Shown here one piece after another: positions 1 to 7,432 of a stretch of DNA of 64,000 bases. Within the stretch, counting starts at the first letter, position 1, and every line of letters begins with the position of its first letter. Under the pieces are notes generated by a model. That model did no database searches. It saw nothing but the letters and a program-made list of their open reading frames with translations, and had not been told where the DNA came from. The position numbers were made by a program, and so were the translations under genes. Source of the DNA: Streptomyces sp. NBC_00306 (GTDB taxonomy: Bacteria > Actinomycetota > Actinomycetes > Streptomycetales > Streptomycetaceae). The stretch covers positions 1,364,001 through 1,428,000 of the forward strand of contig NZ_CP108032.1 in assembly GCF_036169555.1 (NCBI RefSeq), read 5' to 3'.

Positions 1-819
1 CGGATCGAGATCGGCCGCCGCACGCTCCGCGAACACCCGCATGGCCTTCGCGGTGACCGGGCCGGGGGCGTCCGTGAGCTCGCGTCCGTCGACCCGGTGA
101 ACGGCCTGGACGTCGCGCAGCGTGGACGTGAGGAAGACCTCCTCGGCCCGCTCCAGCACGTCGAACGGCAGGTCCGTCTCCTTGGCACCGGTCCAGTCGG
201 CCGTCAGGGCGCGGGTGATGCCCGCCAGACAGCCGGAGGCCACGGGCGGGGTGTGCAGCTCTCCGTCGACGACGACGAAGACGTTGGACCCGGTGCCCTC
301 GCAGAGCTGTCCGACCGTGTTGGCGAACAGCGCCTCGGACGCGCCGTGCTCGGACGCGCGGGCGAGCGCGACGACGTTCTCCGCGTACGAGGTGGTCTTG
401 AGGCCGGTCAGCGCGCCGCGCTCGTTGCGCGTCCAGGGCACGGTGATCACGGCCGTCGTGTCCTTGCGGCGCTTGGTCTCACCGAGGGCGACGACCAGCG
501 TCGGGCCGGCGGTGCCACGGTCGGAGCCGAGGGGTGAGACGCCGCCGGTGTAGGTGATGCGCAGCCGGCCGAGCGCCATCGGGTTGGCGTCCAGCACGGC
601 GGCGCAGGCTCGGCGCACCTCGTCGTGGTCCGGCTCGGGAAGACCGAGACCGGCGGCGGAGCGGCTCATCCGTTCGAGGTGGAGCGTGAGCGCGAAGGGC
701 TGCCCGTGGACGGCCTTGACCGTCTCGAAGATGCCGTCGCCGACGGTGAGACCGTGGTCGAACACCGAGACCCGCGCCTCGTCGGCGTCCCGCAGTCCTC
801 CGCCTAGCCAGAGCTTCAT
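1..819 (-). CDS. pabC: Aminodeoxychorismate lyase (class IV aminotransferase), partial at left edge
   Basis: Fold-type IV PLP enzyme that should convert 4-amino-4-deoxychorismate to p-aminobenzoate and pyruvate in folate synthesis. Reading from the ATG at 819 the protein starts MKLWLGGGLRD and carries the family features VFDHGLTVGDGIFET, LRITYTGG, the lysine-containing stretch LKTTSYAENV (catalytic PLP lysine region) and GTGSNVFVV. About 273 residues are present; the C-terminus lies beyond position 1. The ATG overlaps the pabB stop as ATGA, so translation is probably coupled. D-amino-acid and branched-chain aminotransferases share the fold, but the pabB neighbour makes PabC the best reading. 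Confidence 0.9.
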   Translation of the reverse strand, partial: MKLWLGGGLRDADEARVSVFDHGLTVGDGIFETVKAVHGQPFALTLHLERMSRSAAGLGLPEPDHDEVRRACAAVLDANPMALGRLRITYTGGVSPLGSDRGTAGPTLVVALGETKRRKDTTAVITVPWTRNERGALTGLKTTSYAENVVALARASEHGASEALFANTVGQLCEGTGSNVFVVVDGELHTPPVASGCLAGITRALTADWTGAKETDLPFDVLERAEEVFLTSTLRDVQAVHRVDGRELTDAPGPVTAKAMRVFAERAAADLDP

Positions 820-1874
820 CCCACTGTCCTTCCGCCGGTCACGTACGCCCCCGACGCTACCGCGAGCAGGCGCGACGCCTTGAGTTCGGTCTCGTCCCAC
901 TCGCGTTCGGGGTCGGAACCCCAGGTGATACCCGCACCGGTGCCGAACCGCAGGACCGGGCCGCCGGGCGGGGTCCGGTCGATCCAGAACGTCCGTATGC
1001 CGACTGCCAGCTCACCGGTTCCCCGGTCGGCGTCGACCCAGCCGACCCCTCCGCAGTACGGCCCCCGCGGTGCGGTCTCCAGCGCGTCGATGATCTTCAG
1101 CGCACTGGACTTGGGGGCTCCGGTCACCGAGCCGGGCGGGAAGGTCGCCTCCAGCAACGCCTGCCAGCCGTCCTTCGGCCCGAGCTCGCCGCGTACGGTC
1201 GAGACGAGATGCACCAGCCCCGGGTGGGCCTCGATCTCGCAGAGCGCCGGGACGGAGACGGTGCCGGTGGCGCAGACGCGGCCGAGGTCGTTGCGCACGA
1301 GGTCGACGATCATGACGTTCTCGGCGTGGTCCTTCTCCAGCAGGTCCTCGGGGGTCCGGCCGGTGCCCTTGATCGGCCCGGACTCGACCACGGCGCCGTC
1401 GCGCCGCAGATAGAGCTCGGGCGACGCGGTGGCGATCTCCACGCCGTGGCCGGGCAGCCGAATCGTTCCGGCAAAGGGAGCCGGGTTGCCCCGCGCGAGG
1501 AGTGCGGTCAGGGCGTCGACATCGGCTGCGGCCGGGTCGGGCAGCGGCGCCGACAGGATCCGGCAGAGATTGGCCTGATACACCTCGCCGGCCGCGATGT
1601 GCTCGCGGATGCGCCGGACTCCGGCGGTGTATCCGGCGCGGTCCAGCGACGAGGTCCAGTCGTCCGCGGTGGGACCGCGCCACTGCCCGGGGACCGGCGC
1701 GGGCACCGGCTCCGTCCGTACGTCACCGAAGCGCGCGCAGGTCAGAGTGCCCTCGAAGTCCGCGACGACGGCCCAGAAGCCGGCGGAGTCGAGGGCTTCG
1801 GGGTCGCTGGTGACATCCCGGAGGTCCGTGGCGATGAGTCGCCCGAAGCGGGCCAGAGGAGCGAGGTCGTGCAC
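816..1874 (-). CDS. pabB: Aminodeoxychorismate synthase component I (chorismate-binding)
   Basis: Aminates chorismate to 4-amino-4-deoxychorismate for p-aminobenzoate and folate. The chorismate-binding domain fills the C-terminal two thirds; visible signatures are IREHIAAGEVYQANLC, ASPELYLRR, GPIKGTGRTPEDLLEKD, MIVDLVRNDLGRV and PGSVTGAPK, all typical of the PabB/TrpE family. The KGT signature favours PabB-type chemistry. I place the start at the GTG at 1874 (352 aa) because a TAGACT -10 box ends 7 nt upstream, fitting a leaderless mRNA; a GTG at 1922 in frame would add 16 residues but has no Shine-Dalgarno. The gene forms a two-gene operon with pabC. No fused PabA glutaminase domain is seen, so the amidotransferase must be encoded elsewhere. 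Confidence 0.9.
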   Translation of the reverse strand: MHDLAPLARFGRLIATDLRDVTSDPEALDSAGFWAVVADFEGTLTCARFGDVRTEPVPAPVPGQWRGPTADDWTSSLDRAGYTAGVRRIREHIAAGEVYQANLCRILSAPLPDPAAADVDALTALLARGNPAPFAGTIRLPGHGVEIATASPELYLRRDGAVVESGPIKGTGRTPEDLLEKDHAENVMIVDLVRNDLGRVCATGTVSVPALCEIEAHPGLVHLVSTVRGELGPKDGWQALLEATFPPGSVTGAPKSSALKIIDALETAPRGPYCGGVGWVDADRGTGELAVGIRTFWIDRTPPGGPVLRFGTGAGITWGSDPEREWDETELKASRLLAVASGAYVTGGRTVG

Positions 1875-1881
1875 GTCTGCG

Positions 1882-1887
1882 AGTCTA
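1882..1887 (-). promoter_or_regulatory. -10 box of pabB, leaderless type
   Basis: TAGACT on the minus strand, separated by 7 nt from the GTG at 1874. Transcription would start at or next to the start codon. No good -35 is visible. Confidence 0.5.
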
Positions 1888-1948
1888 TGACCGGTGCGGA
1901 TGTGCTGCTGCGGCCCGAACACACGTCAGCACGCTGCGGAAACGCGTT

Positions 1949-1977
1949 TTTGTGCTGGACCAGTAATCCGCTAGAGT
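1949..1977 (+). promoter_or_regulatory. Promoter of the tRNA cluster
   Basis: TTTGTG (1949-1954), 17-nt spacer, then TAGAGT (1972-1977), about 40 nt before the first tRNA. This fits a housekeeping sigma-70-type promoter for the Gly-Cys-Val operon. Confidence 0.5.
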
Positions 1978-2016
1978 TCAACACGTCGCCGGGACACGTC
2001 AGTGATCCGGAAACAA

Positions 2017-2089
2017 GCGGACGTGGCTCAGTTGGTAGAGCATCACCTTGCCAAGGTGAGGGTCGCGAGTTCGAATCTCGTCGTCCGCT
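2017..2089 (+). tRNA. tRNA-Gly (GCC)
   Basis: A full cloverleaf of 73 nt. The acceptor stem GCGGACG pairs with CGTCCGC, the anticodon loop is TTGCCAA within CACCTTGCCAAGGTG, and the T-arm is GCGAGTTCGAATCTCGT. CCA is not encoded. It is first in a run of five tRNAs on the same strand. Confidence 0.96.
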
Positions 2090-2126
2090 CGAAGTGGGGG
2101 ATCTTTCCCGAAGCCCCTGCACTCCT

Positions 2127-2200
2127 GGTGGAGTGGCCGAGAGGCGAGGCAACGGCCTGCAAAGCCGTCTACACGGGTTCAAATCCCGTCTCCACCTCCA
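2127..2200 (+). tRNA. tRNA-Cys (GCA)
   Basis: The acceptor stem GGTGGAG pairs with CTCCACC, the anticodon GCA sits in CTGCAAA, and the T-arm is CGGGTTCAAATCCCG. The CCA end is encoded at 2198-2200. It lies 37 nt after tRNA-Gly and directly before the first tRNA-Val. Confidence 0.95.
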
Positions 2201-2201
2201 A

Positions 2202-2273
2202 GGACGATTAGCTCAGCGGGAGAGCGCTTCCCTGACACGGAAGAGGTCACTGGTTCAATCCCAGTATCGTCCA
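2202..2273 (+). tRNA. tRNA-Val (GAC), copy 1
   Basis: The acceptor stem GGACGAT pairs with ATCGTCC, the anticodon is GAC in CCTGACACGG, and the T-arm is CTGGTTCAATCCCAG. It starts one base after the CCA of tRNA-Cys. Its body is identical to copies 2 and 3; only acceptor positions 2 and 3 and their pairing partners differ. Confidence 0.96.
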
Positions 2274-2314
2274 CTGATCCGTAAGGATCTTCCCGGTCTT
2301 CAGACATGGGACCC

Positions 2315-2386
2315 GCGCGATTAGCTCAGCGGGAGAGCGCTTCCCTGACACGGAAGAGGTCACTGGTTCAATCCCAGTATCGCGCA
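2315..2386 (+). tRNA. tRNA-Val (GAC), copy 2
   Basis: The acceptor stem GCGCGAT pairs with ATCGCGC; the anticodon is GAC. The sequence is identical to copy 3. The 41-nt spacer from copy 1 holds no other feature. Confidence 0.96.
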
Positions 2387-2410
2387 CGCAGTACCACGCA
2401 TGATCGTCCC

Positions 2411-2482
2411 GCGCGATTAGCTCAGCGGGAGAGCGCTTCCCTGACACGGAAGAGGTCACTGGTTCAATCCCAGTATCGCGCA
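2411..2482 (+). tRNA. tRNA-Val (GAC), copy 3
   Basis: Identical to copy 2, with the next three bases (2483-2485) reading CCA. It is the last tRNA of the cluster and is followed at once by a terminator hairpin. Confidence 0.96.
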
Positions 2483-2490
2483 CCAGCCAG

Positions 2491-2520
2491 AACCCCCGGC
2501 CGTCTCGACGGCCGGGGGTT
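2491..2520. terminator. Hairpin terminator after the tRNA cluster
   Basis: A 12-bp perfect stem (AACCCCCGGCCG and its complement) closes a 6-nt loop. It lies between the tRNAs and the convergent transporter operon and can serve both. Confidence 0.85.
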
Positions 2521-2546
2521 CTGTCGTCGGCGGGTCCGGCCGCCGG

Positions 2547-2663
2547 CTACCCCGTGAAGAGCTGGGTGGCTTTGCGGATCAGCTCGTAGAGGCCGTAGCC
2601 GAAGGGCACGGCGACCCAGAGCCAGACCGCGACGCCGAGCGCCTTACGCCTGCTGCTGTTCAT
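2547..2663 (-). CDS. MFS transporter small subunit (38-aa membrane peptide)
   Basis: A 38-residue protein, MNSSRRKALG followed by one hydrophobic helix (AVWLWVAVPFGYGLYELI) and a short tail. Its ATG lies inside the end of the oxalate/formate-type transporter gene, with a 20-bp overlap, so translation is coupled. Small single-helix partners of this kind are annotated next to OFA-family transporters in actinobacteria as MFS transporter small subunit; that name is from family knowledge, and the physical association is inference. The gene is easily missed because of its size. Confidence 0.75.
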   Translation of the reverse strand: MNSSRRKALGVAVWLWVAVPFGYGLYELIRKATQLFTG

Positions 2664-3996
2664 GGACCGCCCCTTCCTTCCGCGGCTCGTGGAAGCGCGC
2701 GTCGACCGGCCGTACGAGCTCGTTGGCGACGAAGCCGACGGCCAGCAGCCCGATCATGATGTACAGCGACGCGGTGTAGAGGCTGGGGCCGGTGCGGCCC
2801 GCCGACTCCTGTGCGTCCGCGACCCAGTTGACGATCAGCGGTCCGAGGACTCCCGCGGTGGACCAGGCGGTGAGCAGCCGGCCATGGATGGCGCCCACTT
2901 GATAGGTGCCGAAGAGATCCTTCAGATACGCGGGGATCGTGGCGAACCCACCACCGTAGAACGACAGGATGACCAGCGCGCAGACGACGAAGAGCGGCTT
3001 GGAGTCGTTGCCGAGCTGCACGATGGCGAAGTACATCAGCGCGCCGACGCCGAGGTAGACGCGGTAGATGTTCTTCCGGCCGATGAGGTCCGAGGTGGAC
3101 GACCACAGAATGCGGCCGGTCATGTTCGCGAGGGAGAGCAAGGCGACGAAGCCCGCCGCCGCGGAGGCGGTCACGGCGGCCGGGGTGTCGGCGAAGAAGT
3201 CCGTGATCATCGGCGCGGCCTTCTCCAGGATGCCGATGCCTGCGGTGACGTTCATGCACAGAACCACCCACAGGCACCAGAACTGCGGTGTGCGCAGGGC
3301 GTTGTCAGCCGACACATGGGCCGTGGTGATCAGCGTGCCGGAGTGCTCCTTGGGTTCCCAGCCCTCCGGTTTCCATCCGTCGGGCGGGACACGGACGAGC
3401 ATGACACCCAGCGACATGAACGCCGCGTACGCCAGGCCGTGGACGAGGAACGCCGAGGCGATGCCGGTGTTGTCCGTGCCGAAGGAATCCAGCATCTGCG
3501 TGGACCAGGGCGAGGCGATCAGCGCTCCGCCGCCGAAGCCCATGATGGCGATGCCGGTGGCCATGCCCGGGCGGTCCGGGAACCACTTGATGAGCGTCGA
3601 CACCGGGGAGATGTAGCCGATACCGAGACCGATGCCGCCGATGAAGCCGTAGCCGAAGACGACAAGCCAGTACTGGCGGGTCGCGGCGCCGAGGGCGGCG
3701 ATCAGGAAGCCGGAGGAGAAGCAGATCAGGGAGACGAACATGGCCCAGCGCGGGCCGTTGCGTTCGACGAGCGTGCCGCCGAAGGCCGCGGAGAGGCCGA
3801 GCATCACGATGCCGAGTTGGAAGGGGAGGGCGCTGGCGGTGCCGGACAGATCGAGGGACGACTCGAGCGCGGGCTTGAACACGCTCCAGGCGTAGGCCTG
3901 TCCGATGGAGAGGTGGACCGAGAGAGCGGCGGGGGGAACGAGCCAGCGGCTCCAGCCGGGGGGTGCGACGGTGCGGGACCTGTCGAGGAAGGTCAT
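2644..3996 (-). CDS. OFA-family (oxalate/formate antiporter-like) MFS transporter
   Basis: A 450-aa polytopic membrane protein with about 12 helices. It has the OFA-type N-terminal stretch HLSIGQAYAWSVF, the MFS loop VERNGPRWAM after helix 2 and the glycine-rich FGYGFIGGIGLGIGYISP in helix 4. The family exchanges small carboxylates such as oxalate and formate; the true substrate cannot be read from sequence. It starts with MTFLDRSRTVAPPGW. The small subunit follows with overlapping reading frames, making a two-gene operon. In bacteria where it is annotated, this family often sits near oxalate decarboxylation genes, but none is present here. Confidence 0.85.
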   Translation of the reverse strand: MTFLDRSRTVAPPGWSRWLVPPAALSVHLSIGQAYAWSVFKPALESSLDLSGTASALPFQLGIVMLGLSAAFGGTLVERNGPRWAMFVSLICFSSGFLIAALGAATRQYWLVVFGYGFIGGIGLGIGYISPVSTLIKWFPDRPGMATGIAIMGFGGGALIASPWSTQMLDSFGTDNTGIASAFLVHGLAYAAFMSLGVMLVRVPPDGWKPEGWEPKEHSGTLITTAHVSADNALRTPQFWCLWVVLCMNVTAGIGILEKAAPMITDFFADTPAAVTASAAAGFVALLSLANMTGRILWSSTSDLIGRKNIYRVYLGVGALMYFAIVQLGNDSKPLFVVCALVILSFYGGGFATIPAYLKDLFGTYQVGAIHGRLLTAWSTAGVLGPLIVNWVADAQESAGRTGPSLYTASLYIMIGLLAVGFVANELVRPVDARFHEPRKEGAVHEQQQA

Positions 3997-4052
3997 GGCG
4001 GCACCCTAGAGAGCGATCATGCTCATGACTAGATGCCGAGGGCACCTTTTTT

Positions 4053-4250
4053 GTCGACGATATACGCGGGGCGTGGTGCGGGCGGTGATGCGGGCGGCGC
4101 GGGAGGCGCTGCGCGCGCTGCAGGAGGCGGTGCGGGCGGTGCAGGAGGCGGTGCGGGTGGTGCGGGCCCGGACGGGGAGCCCGGGCCCGCGGGTGCCGCG
4201 GCCGTCGTCGCGCCCGTCGGCAGGAGAAGACCGACCGCGGGCACGAAAGC
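4053..4250 (-). repeat. Low-complexity Pro/Ala-rich CCG/GCA repeat
   Basis: Between the MFS gene and the zinc-ribbon gene the DNA is a degenerate repeat of GCACCGCC-like units. One minus-strand frame stays open to a stop at 4029 and would read mostly Pro and Ala, ending with YIVDKKGALGI. It has no credible start of its own. I treat it as low-complexity DNA, not a gene. Confidence 0.5.
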
Positions 4251-4252
4251 GG

Positions 4253-4549
4253 TCAGGAGGAGAACAGCATCCGGCCGAAGCCCTTCTGCCGGTGATGACC
4301 ACCGTGGTGCCCGCCGTGATGCGGGGCGCCCCAGGCGGGCGCCGGAGGGGCGGGGTACGCCTGCGGGGCCGGGGCCGCCGGGTACCCCTGCGGGGGCGGG
4401 GCCTGCTGCTGCCACTGGGACTCGAGACGCGTGAGGGACTCGAGCTCGCCGTAGTCGAGGAAGATTCCCCGGCAGCCGCTGCACTGCTCTATCTGGACGC
4501 CGTTGCGGTTGTACGTGTGCATCGCTGCATGGCACTTGGGACACTGCAT
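4253..4549 (-). CDS. TFIIB-type zinc-ribbon protein
   Basis: A 98-aa protein whose first 40 residues form a zinc ribbon: CPKC at 3-6 and CSGCRGIFLDYGELE at 23-37 (zf-TFIIB family, PF13453-like). The rest is a Gln/Pro/Ala-rich linker and a His/Gly stretch (HHGGHHGGHH) that could also bind metal. The start is clear: GAGGAG lies at a good distance before the ATG. Small proteins of this type are common in actinobacteria with no fixed role; binding to nucleic acid or metal is a family-level guess. Confidence 0.85.
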   Translation of the reverse strand: MQCPKCHAAMHTYNRNGVQIEQCSGCRGIFLDYGELESLTRLESQWQQQAPPPQGYPAAPAPQAYPAPPAPAWGAPHHGGHHGGHHRQKGFGRMLFSS

Positions 4550-4617
4550 GGTCTGCTTCAGCTCCTCGCCGTTCGGTCGACGTCGCCGGATGCATGCCCG
4601 GTGACAAGGACTTCAGC

Positions 4618-5664
4618 CTACGACGGAGGCTCGAACTCCAACTCGGGCGGGAGGTCGACTATTCGAGCACACGCATCGATCATCATCTGATCGACCTCGT
4701 CCGTTTCGCGCTTCTCCGCGATCGCTCTGGCCAGCGAGAGCGCGGCGGTCTGGACGGTGAGCGCCCGGGCGGGGACGTCGAGTTGAGGCCACGGGTCGCC
4801 GTCCACGGGGACGGCCGGTCCCTGTTCGGCGATGTACGCGCCGAGGAAGCGCTGCCAGATCTGCGGGGCCAGCAGGCCGGCGGCGTACCAGGCGGCGGGC
4901 CGGGCGAGATCCCACGCGGGGTCCCCCACGCCGAGATCGTCGACGTCTATCAGCAGCCAGGGGCCGGACGGGGCGGGGTGGCGGACGAGCTGGCCGAGGT
5001 GGAGGTCGCCGTGACAGAGCGCGTCGCGGGGGGTGGCGGTGTCTTCGCGGGAGGACGCGGTCTCTTCGAGGGGGGACGCGGTCTCTTGGCGGGGGGACGG
5101 GGTCTCTTCGCGGGGGGACGCGGTCACGTCGCGGGCCCAGGCCGGCAGTCGGTCCCAGGCGCGGCGGACGACAGCCGCGGCGGGGTGCTCCCCCGCCACC
5201 GACTCCATCCGCGCGAGGGCCCGGGCGACCTTGGCGGGGCCGCGCATGGGCGGCAGCGGGCCGGGAAGCGCTGCGACGTCCACCCGGTGCAGGCGCGCGA
5301 GCAGGACCGCCGCCTCCTCCCAGGGGGCGGCGTCGGGGTCCTCCGGGTCCACGGGGGCGCCGTACGGCCACGCAGTGACCGGTCTGCCGTGCACGTCCGG
5401 TGCGTCCAGCGGGAGGGGCGGCAGGAGGATCCCCGCGAGGAGGGGATCCGACGCCACGGCGAGGCGGGCGCGGTGGCCGTTCGGGTCCGTACCGGGGGCG
5501 TGAGCCTTGGCGACGGCCTCGCCGTGGCGGACGACGGCACCGTCGTCGCGGTCCGCGAGCACGGACTCGTCCTCGTCGCGTCGGCAGGCGGGGCAGGGGC
5601 GGCGGGCGCCGGGGAGATGGGCGGCGCTGCGGGCGGTGCGAGCGAGCTCGTTGACGACGGACAT
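4618..5664 (-). CDS. APH-fold phosphotransferase with a heptad-repeat insert
   Basis: An aminoglycoside phosphotransferase/choline kinase-fold enzyme of 348 aa. The catalytic loop is CHGDLHLGQLV (HGD) and the metal-binding segment is IDVDDLGVGDPAWDLARP. The first ATG (5664) follows GGGGGAACC, a usable ribosome site; a GTG 30 nt upstream is possible. Just before the HGD loop sits an insert of 7-residue repeats (TASPREE, TPSPRQE, TASPLEE and TASSRED types) encoded by 21-bp tandem repeats. The substrate is unknown; resistance is not implied. Two cysteine pairs (CPAC near residue 25) stand in the N-terminal region. Confidence 0.85.
   Translation of the reverse strand: MSVVNELARTARSAAHLPGARRPCPACRRDEDESVLADRDDGAVVRHGEAVAKAHAPGTDPNGHRARLAVASDPLLAGILLPPLPLDAPDVHGRPVTAWPYGAPVDPEDPDAAPWEEAAVLLARLHRVDVAALPGPLPPMRGPAKVARALARMESVAGEHPAAAVVRRAWDRLPAWARDVTASPREETPSPRQETASPLEETASSREDTATPRDALCHGDLHLGQLVRHPAPSGPWLLIDVDDLGVGDPAWDLARPAAWYAAGLLAPQIWQRFLGAYIAEQGPAVPVDGDPWPQLDVPARALTVQTAALSLARAIAEKRETDEVDQMMIDACARIVDLPPELEFEPPS
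5036..5119. repeat. 21-bp tandem repeat inside the APH-fold gene
   Basis: Four units of 21 bp (5036-5056, 5057-5077, 5078-5098, 5099-5119) of the type GCGGTCTCTTCG plus a G-run and AC, with partial units on both sides. As 21 is a multiple of 3, copy-number change keeps the frame. Confidence 0.85.
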
Positions 5665-6494
5665 GGTTCCCCCGGGGGTGTGCTGGGCGTTCACCCTACG
5701 GGGGCGGTTGCGGGGTCTGGGCGGTGGTGGCTGAGCCGCGTGGTGTTGTTCGCCGGGGTTCTTGTGGCTCAGCCCCTTGTTCGGTGCGGGTGCGTGTGGC
5801 TCGGGCCCGGGTGCTTGTGGCTCAGCCCTTGTTCGGCTCGGGCCCTTGTGGCTCAGCGCCTGTTCGGCTCGGGTTCCTGCGGCTCGGCCGTCAGGTGGTT
5901 GTGGCGCGGCCGGTTGTGCGGCTGCTGTCCCGGTGCCGTTCCGGGGTCATGTCCGGGACTGCGGTCCTCACCGCGCTTCGCGCGAGTTGCGGGCGCTTTG
6001 ACGTCCCGGACACGACCCCTGCACGTCCCCGTCCCTGAACTCCACCAGTGCGGTACGCCCCTCGCCTCACCCACGCTCGCAGCGCACCCCTGTTCACGGA
6101 GGGTCGCGGGGACGGCGGGAGGGGGGCGGGGGCGCAGGAGGGGGTGTCCGGACGTCAAAGCTTCAGCAACTCGCGCGAAGCGCGGTGAGAAAGCAGTCCG
6201 GACACCCCCCTCCGGAGAACCCGAACCCCGCACCCACCCACCAACCCGGCGCAGCCGCACCACAAGAACCCGCACCACAACAGGGGCGCACCACAAGAAC
6301 CCGCACCGGACAAGAACCCGCACCAAGCCCCGCACCACAAGAACCCGCACAAGAAGACCCGCACGGACAATGCGCGATGGCCGGTCAGCTCCCCAGCTGA
6401 CCGGCCATTGCTGCCGTCCGCCGCACCCCCGTCCCCACGGGGTTTTGGCCGGATGTCCCCGACCCGGACCGCTCTTCCGGGTCCGGGGCGCTGG
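5665..6494. repeat. Non-coding repeat region with an inverted pair of about 63-bp elements
   Basis: I find no convincing gene in these 830 bp. The centre holds two copies of one element in opposite orientation, at 5951-6013 and 6144-6206. Each has short terminal inverted repeats (GTCCGGGAC / GTCCCGGAC type) and the core CACCGCGCTTCGCGCG. The left flank repeats CTTGTGGCTCAG and TTGTTCGGCTCGGG; the right flank repeats GCACCACAAGAACCC, which is similar to the complement of the left flank. The whole block is therefore a degenerate large inverted repeat. Confidence 0.7.
6377..6408. terminator. Hairpin terminator
   Basis: A 14-bp perfect stem (ATGGCCGGTCAGCT and complement) with a CCCC loop, 86 bp beyond the stop of the small membrane protein gene. 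It probably ends that transcript. Confidence 0.7.
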
Positions 6495-6701
6495 TCAGCG
6501 CCCCAGCATCACGCCCACGGACGACGCTTGTGTGACCACTGCTTCCCAGCCGCCGAAGGCGACCACCAGCAGTGCCGCCAGAGGAAGAACCATCGCCGTC
6601 GCCACCAAGGGGTGTCGCCGGCCGGACGCGCGGCCGCCGAACGCGGCGTATGCCCTGCGTCCCTGCGTGCGGATCATGGTCCGCGATGCCGTGTCCGCCA
6701 T
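6495..6701 (-). CDS. Small membrane protein of unknown function
   Basis: A 68-aa protein starting MADTASRTMIRTQGRRAYAAFGG. A positively charged N-terminus is followed by one hydrophobic helix (about residues 34-52, ATAMVLPLAALLVVAFGGW). The start is supported by GGAGAGG 5 nt upstream. I do not recognise the family. Its 5' leader contains a perfect 13-bp inverted repeat (6724-6771), so expression may be controlled at RNA level. Confidence 0.65.
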   Translation of the reverse strand: MADTASRTMIRTQGRRAYAAFGGRASGRRHPLVATAMVLPLAALLVVAFGGWEAVVTQASSVGVMLGR

Positions 6702-6723
6702 GGTTCCTCTCCTGTTCGTCTGT

Positions 6724-6771
6724 AAGCGGCGGGTGCCTGACCTCGGGGGACGAGTGCTGCACCCGCCGCTT
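6724..6771 (-). promoter_or_regulatory. Perfect 13-bp inverted repeat in the leader of the small membrane protein gene
   Basis: AAGCGGCGGGTGC at 6724-6736 and its exact complement at 6759-6771, with a 22-nt spacer. It lies 23-70 nt upstream of the ATG. It could be a terminator of an upstream transcript, an attenuator, or an operator. Confidence 0.5.
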
Positions 6772-6888
6772 GACAACAACATTAGGGATCTCGCAGGCCC
6801 CGGGCGTCATGCCCGCGTACCGATTGCCGGGCCTCCCGGAGGATGAGCCGTCACCCCCCGGCGTACTCCCCAGGGTGGAGATGCCGCT

Positions 6889-7146
6889 CTAGGCCTTGGG
6901 GTCTTCCCGGAGGGGACCCTCCGAGGCGTCCTCCCGGGGGACCGGCTGCTCCACCAGAGCGAGGACTCGGGTGGCCATGAAGCGGGCCGTCCGGACCACG
7001 GTTCCGTTGCGGGTGACTTCGCTCACTTCCACCACGCCTCTGCGCACCGCCGTCTCCACCCGGCGACCCGCCCGGCTTGCCACGACTTCGTACGTCCGCG
7101 TCGTGTCACCCGCGTCCACCACTATCTCCACGCGGTCACCCTTCAT
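6889..7146 (-). CDS. Conserved small protein, unknown function
   Basis: An 85-aa soluble protein (MKGDRVEIVVDAGDTTRTYEV...) rich in beta-strand-forming alternation and ending in an acidic/polar tail. The chosen ATG follows AAGGGGG at 9 nt; an in-frame start further upstream has no such site. There is no signal peptide, no membrane helix and no motif I can name. The next gene on the right, the kinase, runs the other way, so the two share a 286-bp intergenic region. Confidence 0.65.
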   Translation of the reverse strand: MKGDRVEIVVDAGDTTRTYEVVASRAGRRVETAVRRGVVEVSEVTRNGTVVRTARFMATRVLALVEQPVPREDASEGPLREDPKA

Positions 7147-7341
7147 AGATCCAATCCCCCTTCTGCGACGGACCGTTGAGATCTCGCACGGGCCAAGCAA
7201 CATGGATCCGGCGTCCCCTGACCACTCTTCAAGTTTCCCACCCGGCACTGACAATCGATCGGGCCGCGAGGGCGCGGCCTATGAGCGCACCGGGGCGGGG
7301 ATCCGTAAGCTGTGCCACGTCAGACGGACGACCGGGCAGCG

Positions 7342-7415
7342 GGGCGGGGCCTCCCGCCCGCTGGGCAGAGGTGGGGCTCCTCCCACCGCCAGGCAGGGGT
7401 GGGGTCTCCCCCACC
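7342..7415 (+). promoter_or_regulatory. Three tandem stem-loops in the kinase leader
   Basis: Three hairpins lie in a row: GGGCGGG/CCCGCCC (7342-7359), GGTGGG/CCCACC (7370-7387) and GGTGGGG/CCCCACC (7398-7415). The last ends 17 nt before the start codon, next to the AGGGGA ribosome site. They could affect mRNA stability or translation start. Confidence 0.5.
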
Positions 7416-7432
7416 GTAGGTAGGGGACGGAC

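Noticed and set aside
4029..4250. Pro/Ala-rich frame with a hydrophobic stretch (VPAVGLLLPTG) that might be a secreted peptide
   Set aside because: Continuous with the antisense of the zinc-ribbon gene, no proper start, and explained by low-complexity DNA.
5036..5119. Regular repeats considered as a CRISPR array
   Set aside because: Units are contiguous, have no unique spacers and code for a peptide repeat in a real gene.
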